Of a stretch of DNA of 52,661 nt, positions 8,813 to 20,200 are shown piece by piece. The position numbers were made by a program, and so were the translations under genes. Numbering within the stretch: the stretch's first letter is position 1; the number at the start of each line of letters is the position of its first letter. The DNA is taken from positions 1-52,661 of the forward strand of contig CAJXPD010000033.1 in NCBI GenBank assembly GCA_913057785.1, read 5' to 3'. The notes below the pieces were generated by a model. The model ran no database searches. It was not told where the DNA came from and worked only from the letters and a program-made list of their open reading frames with translations. This DNA comes from an uncultured Lewinella sp. Lineage in GTDB: Bacteria; Bacteroidota; Bacteroidia; Chitinophagales; Saprospiraceae.

Positions 8813-8851
8813 ATAAAAAAGCGGATGCTGAGGAGTCAGCATCCGCTTTTT
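8813..8851. terminator. Strong bidirectional intrinsic terminator
   Basis: GCGGATGCTGA at 8821-8831 pairs perfectly with TCAGCATCCGC at 8836-8846 around a GGAG loop, with A-rich sequence before and a T-tract after. It lies between the convergent transglycosylase and YbjN-like genes and can serve both strands. Confidence 0.9.
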
Positions 8852-8877
8852 CATTTGAACAAGAACAACAATTTTCC

Positions 8878-9330
8878 TTAATTTGGATTGATCTGTGAAG
8901 AATCAAAAGTTGTTTGATGCCATTCAGGATATTTATTCTTTAGCTCGTCATCATATTGATCTGCGTAGTTGCCAATTCTCAAGATCATAGCATGTGCTTC
9001 ACTAATATCTAGCCCTTCGGTCTCTCTAAGTGTCTTTAGATAAATGTGCCCTTTATTGGTCGTAAAGGCTACGCCAAAGAGTTGATTATTCAATTGCAAA
9101 AGATCCATGGCCAAACGTCCTGCGTTCTCCTTTGGGACTTTCATGATAGGGGCTGCGACTTGGAAATAGATGTTTTTCTCTCTTTCCAAATAAAAAACAT
9201 CTATCCAAATGGGAATTTTACCCTTGGTTAAGGTCCATTGACCTGGTTTCTTCCGACAGACCGTTGGGTCAAGTCCAATTTTAGTAATGGCTTTTTCTAC
9301 AACTTGATAGTAATAGTGTAATTGTTCCAT
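8878..9330 (-). CDS. YbjN-domain-like protein
   Basis: The 150-residue cytoplasmic protein has no signal peptide. The layout, an N-terminal helix, then strands with WIDVFY and YFQVAAPIMKVP, then helix-rich MDLLQLNNQLFGVAFTT and the long C-terminal helix, matches the YbjN/type III chaperone-like fold common as single-domain proteins in Bacteroidetes. Such proteins are thought to bind other proteins, but no partner can be named here. It may be cotranscribed with the small membrane protein gene that follows downstream at 9365-9661 only if transcription came from that gene, which lies upstream on this strand; the 34-base gap makes this likely. Confidence 0.6.
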   Translation of the reverse strand: MEQLHYYYQVVEKAITKIGLDPTVCRKKPGQWTLTKGKIPIWIDVFYLEREKNIYFQVAAPIMKVPKENAGRLAMDLLQLNNQLFGVAFTTNKGHIYLKTLRETEGLDISEAHAMILRIGNYADQYDDELKNKYPEWHQTTFDSSQINPN

Positions 9331-9364
9331 TGTTAGTATAGTATTTTGAGGTTTGGTAAATGAT

Positions 9365-9661
9365 TCAATGGGTAATAAGAAGTACTCCCTTATACCAGCC
9401 TAGTGCCAATAATAGAGAGAGGCCAGTTTGGACTGCCCATTTAATCCCCACAGATAGCTGGGTTATTCTAATTCCGTAATCGATTAATAGGCCGCATAGG
9501 ATACCAAAAGATCCAGCGATCAAAATAATGATGACGAGAATAAGACTCCCATCATTGCGTTCTGCGGCCTCCCTGGCGAATCCAGAGAGTGCTCTTAGAA
9601 ATAGTAATAGGAAAAAGATATGGGCGTAGAATAGAGGAGAATGATAAATCTTCATAGTCAT
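9365..9661 (-). CDS. Small membrane protein of unknown function
   Basis: I do not recognise a family in this 98-residue protein. Three hydrophobic segments are visible at about residues 9-28 (FFLLLFLRALSGF), 38-62 (SLILVIIILIAGSFGILCGLLI) and 74-95, with a short acidic/basic loop REAAERNDG between the first two. Its stop is 34 bases from the start of the YbjN-like gene on the same strand. Coding status is supported by the hydrophobic pattern and the close fit between neighbours, not by homology. Confidence 0.55.
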   Translation of the reverse strand: MTMKIYHSPLFYAHIFFLLLFLRALSGFAREAAERNDGSLILVIIILIAGSFGILCGLLIDYGIRITQLSVGIKWAVQTGLSLLLALGWYKGVLLITH

Positions 9662-9748
9662 CTTAGGTATTTTAGGTACTCCAAAAGTATCCCAATACCT
9701 ACCTGATGACTACTATTCTACAGTGAATACAGAAAGTAAGGTAGTGAA

Positions 9749-10618
9749 CTAGCGACTTCTTTTACCGTAGCCTGGGCATCGCAAGTCTCCGAAGTAATAT
9801 ACTAAGCCTACCCCGAGGAACAGATAAGAGTCGTTGGTGCTGCTATCTCCACGCTGTCGACCTTCTTCGCCTAATGCTTCCTCGACCACGCCAGGGATTG
9901 TGATCGAGCGATCAGATAATTGTACGGCTAACTCACCTCGAGCACGAAGCAAATCACTTTCGTCCGGATAGATGGTACTTACATCATCAAGGTAGTCAGT
10001 AAAGGTTTGTCGAACGCTCAGCTCAAAGTTCAGACTCCATTCATAGTTGATATCCAATTTCAAGCCAATACCAAAATTCAGAGCGCCCTGCACCGTAAAG
10101 TACTCTTCACCTTTAAACTGTCCTTCGGTACCTAGAGCCCTCAGCTCATGCAATTCGCCATTCAACTCAGCCTGAGGGTTGAAGTAGAAAGCCGAAAGGC
10201 CTGCAAAGAGATAAGGAGTGAAATACTCTTCATTACTTCCATGCACATAAGGAAGGAAGTTGAATTCGAATTGCGCGGAAGCATCAATGATAGGCGATTC
10301 AAAACTCAAGTTTCGTGCCCGCTCATAGATGTTTTTAGAGTCGGCATCATCTGCTAGGATATAGCCATAGTTTCCGGAGAATTTTAAAGCTAGTCGGTTA
10401 TTGAAGTTATAACGCGCGATCATCCCCGCAGCAAACTGAGGTTTACTGAGGTTGTAACTTGTATTCAAATCTCCAAAATAGTAACTAACACCGGCCCAAG
10501 GACCTGCCTCCCAGCCGCGCTGGGCTATACTGATTGTACTGATGGAAAGGAATAGTACAAGAAGAGCTATATTTTTCACCAAAGGTATATTTTGATCGTT
10601 CATGAGTCGATTAATCAA
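9749..10618 (-). CDS. DUF6089-type outer-membrane beta-barrel protein
   Basis: The 289-residue protein has a signal peptide ending at ISIAQ and a mature start GWEAGPWAGVSYYFGDLN, the usual opening of DUF6089 outer-membrane proteins of Bacteroidetes. Alternating hydrophobic strands with aromatic ends follow (ARYNFNNRLALKFSGNYGY, LNFGIGLKLDINYEWSLNFELSVRQTF, FLGVGLVYYFGDLRCP). It is predicted to sit in the outer membrane; its function is unknown. An internal ATG at residue 6 (10603) is an equally possible start. A perfect TAnnTTTG element lies just upstream on this strand. Confidence 0.82.
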   Translation of the reverse strand: MINRLMNDQNIPLVKNIALLVLFLSISTISIAQRGWEAGPWAGVSYYFGDLNTSYNLSKPQFAAGMIARYNFNNRLALKFSGNYGYILADDADSKNIYERARNLSFESPIIDASAQFEFNFLPYVHGSNEEYFTPYLFAGLSAFYFNPQAELNGELHELRALGTEGQFKGEEYFTVQGALNFGIGLKLDINYEWSLNFELSVRQTFTDYLDDVSTIYPDESDLLRARGELAVQLSDRSITIPGVVEEALGEEGRQRGDSSTNDSYLFLGVGLVYYFGDLRCPGYGKRSR

Positions 10619-10653
10619 CTGGGGGTTAAGAAAGTAGCATACTAAAATGCGCC

Positions 10654-10661
10654 CAAAGTTA
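10654..10661 (-). promoter_or_regulatory. TAnnTTTG promoter element upstream of the DUF6089 gene
   Basis: On the minus strand this reads TAACTTTG, a perfect match to the Bacteroidetes -7 element, 35 bases before the start codon. No clear TTTG was found at the expected upstream distance, so the promoter is only partly supported. Confidence 0.35.
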
Positions 10662-10797
10662 GTATAAAACGGGGAAACCGGCAGCTATGGTATCAACTAA
10701 GCGTTAAAAAACCACTGCTTGCTAATATTTGTATTGGACAAGACTTTGGGCTTGCCAAATTAACCGAAACCATGAGGTGAAATAAGGGAAGGAAGTG

Positions 10798-10826
10798 AAA
10801 AAGCCGCCACAAAGCGCGGCGGCTTT
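10798..10826 (-). terminator. Intrinsic terminator of the polysaccharide deacetylase gene
   Basis: GCCGCC at 10803-10808 pairs with GGCGGC at 10818-10823, extended by AAA/TTT pairs. Read on the minus strand the stem is followed by TTTTTCAC, and it lies about 70 bases after the deacetylase stop codon. Confidence 0.75.
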
Positions 10827-10894
10827 CTATCTAGCATTACAAAAAATTCAATTAAGCGGTGCTCATGTTCCAAACCTAAGGGTTTGGGGTATCA

Positions 10895-11548
10895 TTAAGC
10901 ACGTTTCTGGAAAGAACGCTCATTAGATAGTGTCTGATTCGTCAAGGAATTGAAGACGTAACCTAATGAGGTGAAATGCTCCAAAACTCTTGGTAGAGCA
11001 TATTCCAGACGTTCGATGGCCTTGATGTTGTCGTGAAATACGACAATTGATCCGGGGCCAGCGTTCTTTGTTACATTCTTTAAGCATTGTTCTCCAGTGA
11101 TGTTGGCATCAAAGTCAGCACTTAGTACATCCCACATCACGATCTGATAATGTCTCATCAAGAACTGTGCCTGCTTCGGCTTCAAGCGACCATAAGGCGG
11201 TCTAAACAGAGTCGAATCCACCATGTTAGCACTATGGCGTACGTTGTGGAAATAGGGAATGTTATCTGTAGCCCAACCATCTAGGTGATTGAGGGTGTGA
11301 CTACCGACGGTATGGCCATTTTCCACAACGGCATCAAATACATCTCGGTGTTTTCTGATGTTGTCTCCCACACAAAAGAAAGTTGCCTTTGCGTTGTAGG
11401 CTGCCAATTGCTCTAATACCCAGGGAGTTACCTCTGGAATAGGCCCATCGTCAAACGTTAGGAATAGTTGTTTTTCCTGGGTAGGGACACGCCAGGTGAA
11501 ATTGGGAAACAAGTTTTGGATGAATTGGGGGGTCTTTACTAGGTACAT
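10895..11548 (-). CDS. NodB-family polysaccharide deacetylase
   Basis: The 217-residue protein is almost entirely a NodB homology domain. Motif 1 is TFDDGP (residues 31-36, catalytic base and metal Asp at 33-34). Motif 2 is SHTLNH, with metal-binding His at 84 and 88. Motif 3 is RPPYGR, followed by VMWDVLSADFD and IVVFHD, all conserved. Such enzymes remove N-acetyl groups from peptidoglycan, chitin-like or surface polysaccharides. No signal peptide or lipobox is visible, which is common for short Bacteroidetes members, so its location is uncertain. It stands alone with its own terminator. Confidence 0.92.
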   Translation of the reverse strand: MYLVKTPQFIQNLFPNFTWRVPTQEKQLFLTFDDGPIPEVTPWVLEQLAAYNAKATFFCVGDNIRKHRDVFDAVVENGHTVGSHTLNHLDGWATDNIPYFHNVRHSANMVDSTLFRPPYGRLKPKQAQFLMRHYQIVMWDVLSADFDANITGEQCLKNVTKNAGPGSIVVFHDNIKAIERLEYALPRVLEHFTSLGYVFNSLTNQTLSNERSFQKRA

Positions 11549-12033
11549 AATAATTTGGGATTAATGTTCATGGATAATTAATAAATAAAATTTCAGCTAT
11601 TTTGTTCAGAATCATGCTTTTATGACTCTGTTTTGGATATGCTTATCTGAACCAATGCTAGTGATCAGGTAAAAGAATTACACTTACTAGCAAAAGAGAA
11701 ATAAGTGGTTCGACTGTCGGTTGACAGGATATAACTAGGGTAAAAGTTTGGTGTGGTTATACCGCGCATTAAATGCGTGGGAGGTCACTATTTTATACTA
11801 TTTTTGCGTACAAACGATTCTGACCTCAATATTTCAAACTAAAGGGTTTAGAAATTTAAACGCGTTGAAGGTGGATAACGCTGCTAAAATTCTTGAAAAA
11901 AGCCGCGTTTTTTTGAATTTTTTTTCCTATCAGCCGCTTTTTATGTAAAAACCAAGCTGAGCAACTAAATTTTTGTTGCCGGAAAGGTCTTTTGTGCAAA
12001 TAACATTTTTAATTGAATTACAGTCTTTGATAC
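11549..12033. other. 485-base intergenic region between the deacetylase and gltX
   Basis: This AT-rich gap lies between divergent genes, so it should carry promoters for both. The only clear element is TATTTTTG at 11799-11806 on the plus strand, a perfect TAnnTTTG, but without a good upstream partner. No RNA gene, repeat or convincing short gene was seen. Confidence 0.4.
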
Positions 12034-13578
12034 ATGGAAAAACCGAGAGTTCGCTTTGCTCCAAGTCCTACCGGGGCATTACATATTGGTGGGGTTCGTA
12101 CGGCATTGTATAATTACCTTTTAGCTAAACGCTATGCCGGTACTTTTATTTTGCGAATCGAAGATACAGATCAAACTAGATATGTACCTGGAGCTGAGAA
12201 GTACATTGTTGAGGCTTTGGAATGGTTGGGACTACAACCGGATGAAGGGCCAGGATTTGGCGGAGAATATGGGCCATATCGACAGTCAGAACGCAAGGGA
12301 CTTTATGGACAATATGCGCAACAACTAATCGATAATGATAAGGCCTACTATGCCTTTGATACCCCCGAGGAATTGGATGCTGCCAGGGAAAAAGCCAAAG
12401 AAAGTGGGAATCATAATTTCAAATACGATTCCAGTGTCCGTGGACAAATGAGGAATAGTGTTAGCCTGCCCGAGGAAGAAGTGAAACGTTTGTTGGATGC
12501 CGGAACGCCTTACACTATTCGGCTTAAGATTCCTACTGATGAAGTAATCGTGATCCAGGATATTATTCGAGGGGAAGTGCGATTTCAAAGCAATGAACTA
12601 GACGATAAGGTCATTCTGAAAGCTGATGGAATGCCAACTTATCACTTGGCCAACATTGTGGATGATCATCTCATGGAAATAACGCATGTGATCCGAGGGG
12701 AGGAGTGGTTGCCAAGTACGGCTCACCACGTTCTCTTGTATAGATCCTTAGCTTGGGAGGATACGATGCCAAAGTTTGCTCACCTTCCTTTGATTTTGAA
12801 ACCTACTGGTAAAGGGAAATTGAGTAAACGTGATGGTAATAAGTTGGGTATCCCTGTATTCCCCTTGTCTTGGGATGGAGATACACCTGAAGATTCTTTT
12901 ACCGGATTCAAAGAATATGGCTTCCTACCCGAAGCATCCATCAACTTCCTGGCCTTCTTGGGTTGGAATCCAGGTACGGAGCAGGAGATATTTCTACTGC
13001 AAGAGCTTTGTGAAGCTTTCTCTTTGGAGAAAATTGGTAAATCGGGAGCTCGGTTTGATATCGATAAAGCCAAATGGTTTAATCAGCAATATATTATCCA
13101 ATCAAGCAATGCTGAGTTGGCAGAATTGATTCGGCCAATGATAGAGGAGAAAGGGCATAAGGTGGAAACCGCTTTTCTGCAAGCCTTTTGTGGTATGATG
13201 AAGGAGCGGGTGAACTTATTGCCTGATTTCTGGGCAAACGGTTACTATTTCTTCTCTAGTGAATTGGAATACGAGGCAAAGCCAATCCGCAAGAAATGGA
13301 AGCCAGAACGCCGCGCCTTTTTTGATCAATTAAAGGCAGATCTGGCGACTCTCGATCCTTTTGAAGCAACTAATATTAAATCCACCATTGTTTCTGCTAT
13401 GGAAGCTAATGGCTTTGGGTTTGGAGATGTATTGCCGATCGTAAGGGTAGCTGTTTCGGGGACAGTAAAAGGTCCTGATGTATTTGAAATGATGCAGCTG
13501 CTAGGATCTGAAGAGATTCAAGCTCGTTTGGAGAAAGGTTATGCGGCCTTTGATGAAATCAAGGCGGCTGTCCAATAA
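12034..13578 (+). CDS. gltX: Glutamyl-tRNA synthetase
   Basis: The 514-residue class I synthetase charges tRNA-Glu with glutamate. It opens with RVRFAPSPTGALHIGG, with the HIGH-type signature HIGG at residues 17-20. ILRIEDTDQTR and the KMSKS-type loop KLSKRDG (about 262-268) are in place. The C-terminal half carries the helical anticodon-binding region typical of bacterial GluRS. Length is normal for Bacteroidetes. It is not obviously in an operon: the next gene begins 185 bases later, after an inverted repeat. Confidence 0.97.
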   Translation: MEKPRVRFAPSPTGALHIGGVRTALYNYLLAKRYAGTFILRIEDTDQTRYVPGAEKYIVEALEWLGLQPDEGPGFGGEYGPYRQSERKGLYGQYAQQLIDNDKAYYAFDTPEELDAAREKAKESGNHNFKYDSSVRGQMRNSVSLPEEEVKRLLDAGTPYTIRLKIPTDEVIVIQDIIRGEVRFQSNELDDKVILKADGMPTYHLANIVDDHLMEITHVIRGEEWLPSTAHHVLLYRSLAWEDTMPKFAHLPLILKPTGKGKLSKRDGNKLGIPVFPLSWDGDTPEDSFTGFKEYGFLPEASINFLAFLGWNPGTEQEIFLLQELCEAFSLEKIGKSGARFDIDKAKWFNQQYIIQSSNAELAELIRPMIEEKGHKVETAFLQAFCGMMKERVNLLPDFWANGYYFFSSELEYEAKPIRKKWKPERRAFFDQLKADLATLDPFEATNIKSTIVSAMEANGFGFGDVLPIVRVAVSGTVKGPDVFEMMQLLGSEEIQARLEKGYAAFDEIKAAVQ

Positions 13579-13586
13579 ATCCATCG

Positions 13587-13621
13587 AGAGAGGTAGTCAT
13601 TCGCCCTGAGGCTACCTCTCT
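13587..13621 (+). terminator. Perfect hairpin after gltX, without a T-tract
   Basis: AGAGAGGTAG at 13587-13596 pairs with CTACCTCTCT at 13612-13621 just after the gltX stop. Only TTCACCG follows, so if it terminates transcription it does so without a run of U. Confidence 0.5.
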
Positions 13622-13763
13622 TCACCGTTAAATAATTTCTTATTAAAAATAGTTCTCTCTTTAAATAGCGGAAAATCAGAAAGATGAGCTTGCGGAACTC
13701 CGCTGAATTAACTACTTTCGCAAACGCCCTCTGGCGCAAAATCATGTACAACCCTATTGACCT

Positions 13764-13961
13764 ATGCCAAAGAAGAACAACTCAGATAAAAAACCCGATG
13801 TCCACAAAGAATTGAAGGGTTTTGATATCAAGATCAACGAGTTCGGTGAAATCAAAACCAACCTGGAAGTTGATCGCCTGAATCAATTTTTGGACGAAAA
13901 CGTAGAAGATAAAAAACTCCGAGATAGAGAAGATCTCACCCATACCACCGAAGAAGAATAG
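13764..13961 (+). CDS. Conserved small acidic protein of Bacteroidetes, unknown function
   Basis: The 65-residue protein is highly charged and soluble, with a conserved-looking core HKELKGFDIKINEFGEI followed by VDRLNQFLDENVEDKKL. I recognise this as a small protein found in many Bacteroidetes genomes, with no assigned function and no domain name I can give. The tail THTTEEE is acidic. No signal or membrane segment is present. The ATG at 13764 is the only reasonable start. Coding status is supported by codon use and family memory; the function is unknown. Confidence 0.7.
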   Translation: MPKKNNSDKKPDVHKELKGFDIKINEFGEIKTNLEVDRLNQFLDENVEDKKLRDREDLTHTTEEE

Positions 13962-14217
13962 AGTCAGCTAAGACTCAAATTTGCTGAAAAACAATGGTTT
14001 CGTGAATTTTTTAACATGGCTAATGCGATGTATTAGTCAATATTTAATAATTTGCATCCTAAGTATAGATGACAAAAACCGATTCCCCATGAACACGATT
14101 CCAGATTCCACCTCAAGCGTCTGCGCTTCCCGTATTACTACTACCTTCATTTGCCAGCATTTTTGATCCGTATTTTCCGAAATACCACTTATAATCCCTA
14201 GATTAAACATACGTAAT

Positions 14218-17200
14218 ATGAAGAACTCTTTACGGTACAAGGTACAGCTGCTCCTTTGTCTCTGTATCTCTTGTATGGTTGTTCCAACCGCCGATGTGGC
14301 CGCTCGAGCAAGTTCTGACCCAACTAAGCCTACCCCTGCTCCTCATCGCCAAATGGTGAATCCTCCAGAATTCACAGATCCAACTCCTGACGATATTACC
14401 ATTAGTTGCTTAGCGGATTTGCCGCCGAAGATTACACTAACAGCGACTGATGATACAGATCTATCCTTCCCCAAGGAAATCACTCCTACGGATAGCCCTG
14501 ACAGTTCTGCGATAAATATCTGTACCGGAGGCGTGATTGTACGTACTTGGACTGCCACCGATATGGACGGGATGATGACCTCTGTATCTCAAACGATTAC
14601 CATTGAAGGGGATAATGAAGGACCTCCGATTATTCCTGCATTGAATGTGTTCAATGATACAGTAGCTTGTGAATTGAGTAAGTTGAGTGGACCGGAAAGT
14701 GCAGTTCGTTATGACGTATGGTTAAGTACACTAAGACTTGCTATCGGATCAAACTTCGTAGGGACAACGGATTGTTCTGGTCCGGATGATTTCACCGACA
14801 ATGCACCAGCAACTTTTGACGAGGATTGTGCTACCTTAAATGTTTTGGTCACACTCATTGATGATTGTGGCAATAGCACTCAACAAACCATTACTTATAC
14901 TACCATCGATACGGTAGCACCAGTGCTAATAGGAATTCCTACGGAAGAAACGCTCACTCTTTCCTGTGATGATCCAATTCCTCCCTTCCCGACTGTGACA
15001 GCCATGGACAATTGCGATTCCTCTCCTGAACTCAATTTCAGTGAGACGAATAGTCAAATCATGGATGGAACTTGCTCGGAGTATGAGTATAGCATAATTC
15101 GAACCTGGATGTCCGCGGATAACTGTGGAAACACCACTATATTCAAGCAAACGATTACAGTAGAAGATGATAATGCGCCGACCTTCACGGTACCCGATAA
15201 TATTACCATTGACTGTACACAAGATCCTCTAGACCTTTCCATTACTGGAGATGTCCTAGATGCCATGGATAATTGTACACCGACGGATAGCGTGCGCGTC
15301 TTCTTCACAGATGCAGAAGAACCAGGTAGTTGTATCTATAATCGTACGATTGTCAGAACCTGGAGAGCTCGAGATCTATGTGGGAATGTAACGGGTAAAA
15401 TTCAGACTATTATTGTTGCGGATATGCAACAGCCGACCTTCTCCGTACCTGCTGACATTACAGTGGATTGTGATGAAGCAAATGACTTAACTGTCACCGG
15501 CGAGCCTACGAATGTGGTAGATAATTGTGATCCTGCTCCGGCGGTAACTTTTTCAGATGTAGTGATTGATGGTTTGTGTGCTGATGATAGAACGATTCGG
15601 AGGACTTGGCGAGTGGCTGATGTTTGCGGAAATTTTACCGAATTAGACCAGGTGATCACTATTAATGATGAATTAGCGCCCGTCTTTGAGATGGAGGCTC
15701 AGGATCTAAGCATTTCGTGCCTGGACGGAACGGATCTACAGACTGCTTTCACCAATTGGATTGACGGACGAGCGGGTGCAATGGCAGAAGACAATTGTTC
15801 GGATCAAGAAGAATTGATTTGGATTGCGGTGAATTCTGGTACGAATAATTCACCTAGCCTTCCGGCTATTGCCTGTCCATCTCCGAACGACACGCTCCTA
15901 TCTCAATCGGTAGACTTCATAGTAGAGGACCTTTGTGGAAATCGAGACACAAGTACGGCGGTATTCTCACTAGTGGATAATAATCCTCCTATCCTCATTT
16001 GTCCAGATGATGTTACCATCAATATAGATGGCAATGATTGCGATGCTACGGTAAGCCTAGTACCTCCACAGATCTCTGAGGAATGTGATATATTCTCTAG
16101 TCAAATTATTAGTTTGGCTGCCAATGCCACGCTTAGTTCCGATGCCGCGCCAGGTGAGGAAGGCGAGACACCCGTAAACCCGATAAACTTTGCTATACCC
16201 ATCACCCAAAATCTACCGCTGAATGCGGTGGCTGATGGAACCCTCACTATTACTTTAACCAATGTTGATGGCGAGGAAGAGAATGAATTCTTCAATGTCT
16301 TTGGGGAGGATGGCACTCTGCTGGGAACTACCGCAGCTACCGATGCTCAATGCGGAAATTCGGTACAGCAATTTACGATTCTATCGGGCACATTCAACAC
16401 CTGGGCAGCCGATGGAATCATAGAGATAGAATTGCAACCGAATATTCCGGCCGATGGCCGATTTGCTATTAACGCCATTTGTACTCCCACTGGAATGGTG
16501 GATGCGGACCTTAGTATCGAGGTAGAAGAGCTTCAAGGAATTAGCTATAGCTATCGTGTAGATCAAGGACCTACGGTATCCGTTTCACCGATCAGCACAC
16601 AAATGGTCACCTTGGAAACGGGTAGCCACACTGTAACTTACTTTGTAAGTGATTGTGCTGGAAATGTTGACAGTTGCTCCTACAATATCGATGTTCTAGA
16701 TAATATCCCGCCAGAATTAATCTGTCCTCCAGATATTATAATGAGTTTGGCGGCGGATTCCTGTCAGAAAACAGTGAGTTTGCCTTTACCAGCCGGAGCG
16801 ACGGACAATTGTAATGCTTTTGGCGAATACCGCCAGCAATTGCCAATAGATACTTCCAGTGCATTGATTCCTTTTACGCTAGATCCTAATTTGAATGAGT
16901 ATCTGGCCGATGAGCGAACCTTTAACTTCAATTCAGTAGCAGCCAATGCTATTGGCCCAGCAACCTTTATGTTGAGTTTTCAGGGGGACTTCAATAGTAC
17001 TGATGCCTTTGTGGAAGTATTCGGAGAGGATGATAGTTTACTGGGACAATCCACCGTTGGGGATGCAACTTGTGGCACAGCTGGGATGCTGAGCATTACG
17101 ATTCCGGCAGCGACCTTCAATGCCTGGGCCGTCGATGGAGTGGTAAGCATTCGAGTGGCGCCCAAAGAAATCAATGTACCACCAGGTGTCTCAGGCGATG

Positions 17201-20200
17201 GTATCAATCCTTGTGATACGGATGCCGTCACTCAAAATGGAGATACAGATGGGACGAGTTTCATGTTTGGTACATTAACGTACTCGAGCCTCACTCCTTC
17301 TTATTATTCAGAAGGTGCTACCACTATCCCATTGACCACTATGCAGGAACCGGCTTTCTCTCCCCAACATGTATTCAATTTGGGAGATACAGAGGTCTTC
17401 TACATCATAGAAGATGCTAGTGGAAATCCGGATACTTGTAGTTATATGGTTACGGTTGAAGATACTACTCCACCCGTGGCATCTTGTCAAGAGATTGGTA
17501 ATTTAAGTATCACGCCTTCTGGTTTAGTGGATGAAGTGTTTGATGTATCAGATGTGAATTTGGCCAGTACAGACAACTGCTCAATTGATACCATGTTTAT
17601 CACGCCGAGCAAGTTTACCTGTGCAGATGCTGGAAGTACAGTAGATATCGTGCTTACGGTCAGAGATGGGGCAGGATTAGAATCTACTTGTGCCACGACT
17701 TTCGGTTTAACCCTTGAGCGTCCAGAACCGCTAGCGACACCAAATCTTTGTGGAGGAGACACTTTATTCTTGTTTGCTAACCCGCCATCACCGGGCAGTG
17801 AAGGTTTCCTTTACGAATGGTATCTGAATGATATTTTCTTTTCCGCCGATGAGAATCCCGTAATCCCCAATGTTGATGGAAGTTTATCTGGTGTCTATAA
17901 GGTTGTAGTCGAAGGAATTACGGGTTGTCGTTCGGAAGGTACGGTACTGGTAAATGTCGAAGAAATTACGTATCGACCAGAAATTGCGACCAACACTTCT
18001 ATATGCAGCACGGATGATATTGTGTTAGGGGTCATGGACTTGCCTCCGGACAATGACGTGACTTATCACTGGTATCAAGGCATGCCACCGAATGGAACCT
18101 TGTTGGGCTCTACCGCAGAACCTAGCTTTACCGTCGCTGGACCTCATGCCGTCGGAGATCAAGATTTTTACTTGATTGTTGAATCCAATGAATGTGCCTC
18201 TGCCCCCTCCAATGTGATGCGCATTCAAACAGTGGAAAAGCCGATCGTTGAATTAATTTTTGCAGATACCTCAATTTGCGAAGGGGAGTCGATCAACCTA
18301 GGTACCTCCACGGTTGGGCCAGAGTTGTCTTACAGCTGGAGCGGGCCGAATGATTTTTCCTCCAATGAGCAATTTCCTGAGCTAGGGCCTTTGGATGAAT
18401 TGGATGAAGGCTTCTATTTGTTGAGCATTAGCAAAGGAGGATGTGTTTCGGACCAAGCTAATGTAGAATTGAATATCCGGGCAAAACCGGAACAACCGAC
18501 GATAAGTTCTAATGGTCCTATCTGTCGAGATAATACCTTGAGTTTTTCCACTTTGTCAAGTGGGGCAAGCGCCTATCATTGGATTCAAGATGGTAACAAT
18601 GAGTTTGTGACGACTAACCCAAGCTTTAGTGTACCTAATGCAGATGAAGGAGATGCAGGAACCTGGCAGCTCTTTATTGTTAGAAATGGTTGCGAATCTG
18701 ATTTGTCCAACCCAACACAAGCTGTTGTCAATCCGCGGCCAACGGCAGGAGCTGCTGCTCTTCCTAATCCCGTGTGCCAAGGTGGAGATATTGTATTACA
18801 AGGGACTTCCGATCTTGGAGGTGTAATCTTTCAATGGAACGGTCCGGGACTAGACACGGAACAGACTATACAGAATCTAACTTTAACAAATGCTTCCTTT
18901 TTGGACCAAGGAAGTTACCAGCTGAAGGTAACCTCTTTGTCAGGGTGTGCAGATACTACTTCAATTTTTGTACAGGTACTGGAAGGGATCAGTCAAGTTG
19001 ATCTGAGCTACTCCGCTCCAAATTGTTTTTATGCTCCTACAAATGTGGAACTCACCGCCTTGACCTTCCCCCCAGATGATGGGAGTTACAGTTATTCTTG
19101 GTCTGGGCCGAATAATTTCCAGTTTGAAGGTAGCAATGCTACCATTCCCGGAGCAACCGGAGCGCAGTCTGGAACCTACTCTGTGTCCGTTACTACCGCA
19201 GAGGGCTGTTCGGTGGTGGAGAACCTTTTTGTAGAATTACAAGATGCTCCGGAACGTCCCGTAAGACCATTTACGCAGGATGGGGTTACCGCCTTCTGTA
19301 ATGGAGAGGAGATAACCTTATTCACAACAGACTACAATATTCCTGGGCGTGACGTCACCTACTTCTGGCAAAAGGGAAACCTGTCAATGGTTACGACCGA
19401 AGAGCGTTCCTTAACGATTGATGCGGCAGATCTGACGGATGATGGCGATTATAAAGTATATGTGGTAATTGATGGCTGTGCCTCCTTGGAATCCGATCTT
19501 ACTAATGTGACCGTACATCCTATTCCGAATATTGAAGCTTCTTCCAATAGTCCTGTTTGCAGAGGAGACAACATTCGCTTATCTGCTTCTTCAACAGATG
19601 GTGCTGAGTATAAGTGGAGTGCTGATGGGTTTGAATTCAGTTCTTCTATTCAGTTTCCTTCTTTCAGCTCCGATAATCAACCCAATGAAGATGGGACGTA
19701 TAAAGTAGTTTCTGTGGTGAATGGTTGTCCTTCAGACACAGCAAGAGTCGAGGTTAGGGTTAAGCCTAGACCGTCTGTGCCGATGATCAGCAACGATGGC
19801 CCGCATTGTATCAGTCATCCTCAGGCAGTTTTGACCCTGCGTCTAAGTGAAAATAGTTTGACGGATGGAGCGGTATATAGCTGGTTTGATAGCTTTTCAG
19901 AAGACCCTCTAGAAACACCTGATACGAATCGAGTATTCTCCTTTACCGATTTTACCAATTACACAGGCGATGGCACATTCCCATTCTTCGTCAATGCGAC
20001 TTTGGACGGATGTACCTCTACCAGGAGTGATACAACTTTTGCCCAATTGAATCGAATCCCATCGAGTCAAGCCTTTGCGGGGATAGATACTTCGATTTGT
20101 TTGGGAACTCATCGTCTCAATGCGGAAATGCCTAGTATTGGTACTGGTAGGTGGACACTTGTCTCTGACGCTCCCGATATTATTATTGCTAATAATACGG

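Noticed and set aside
11748..11948. A 66-codon open frame in the gltX upstream gap
   Set aside because: No family match, unusual Trp/Phe-rich composition and overlap with promoter-like sequence; likely chance.
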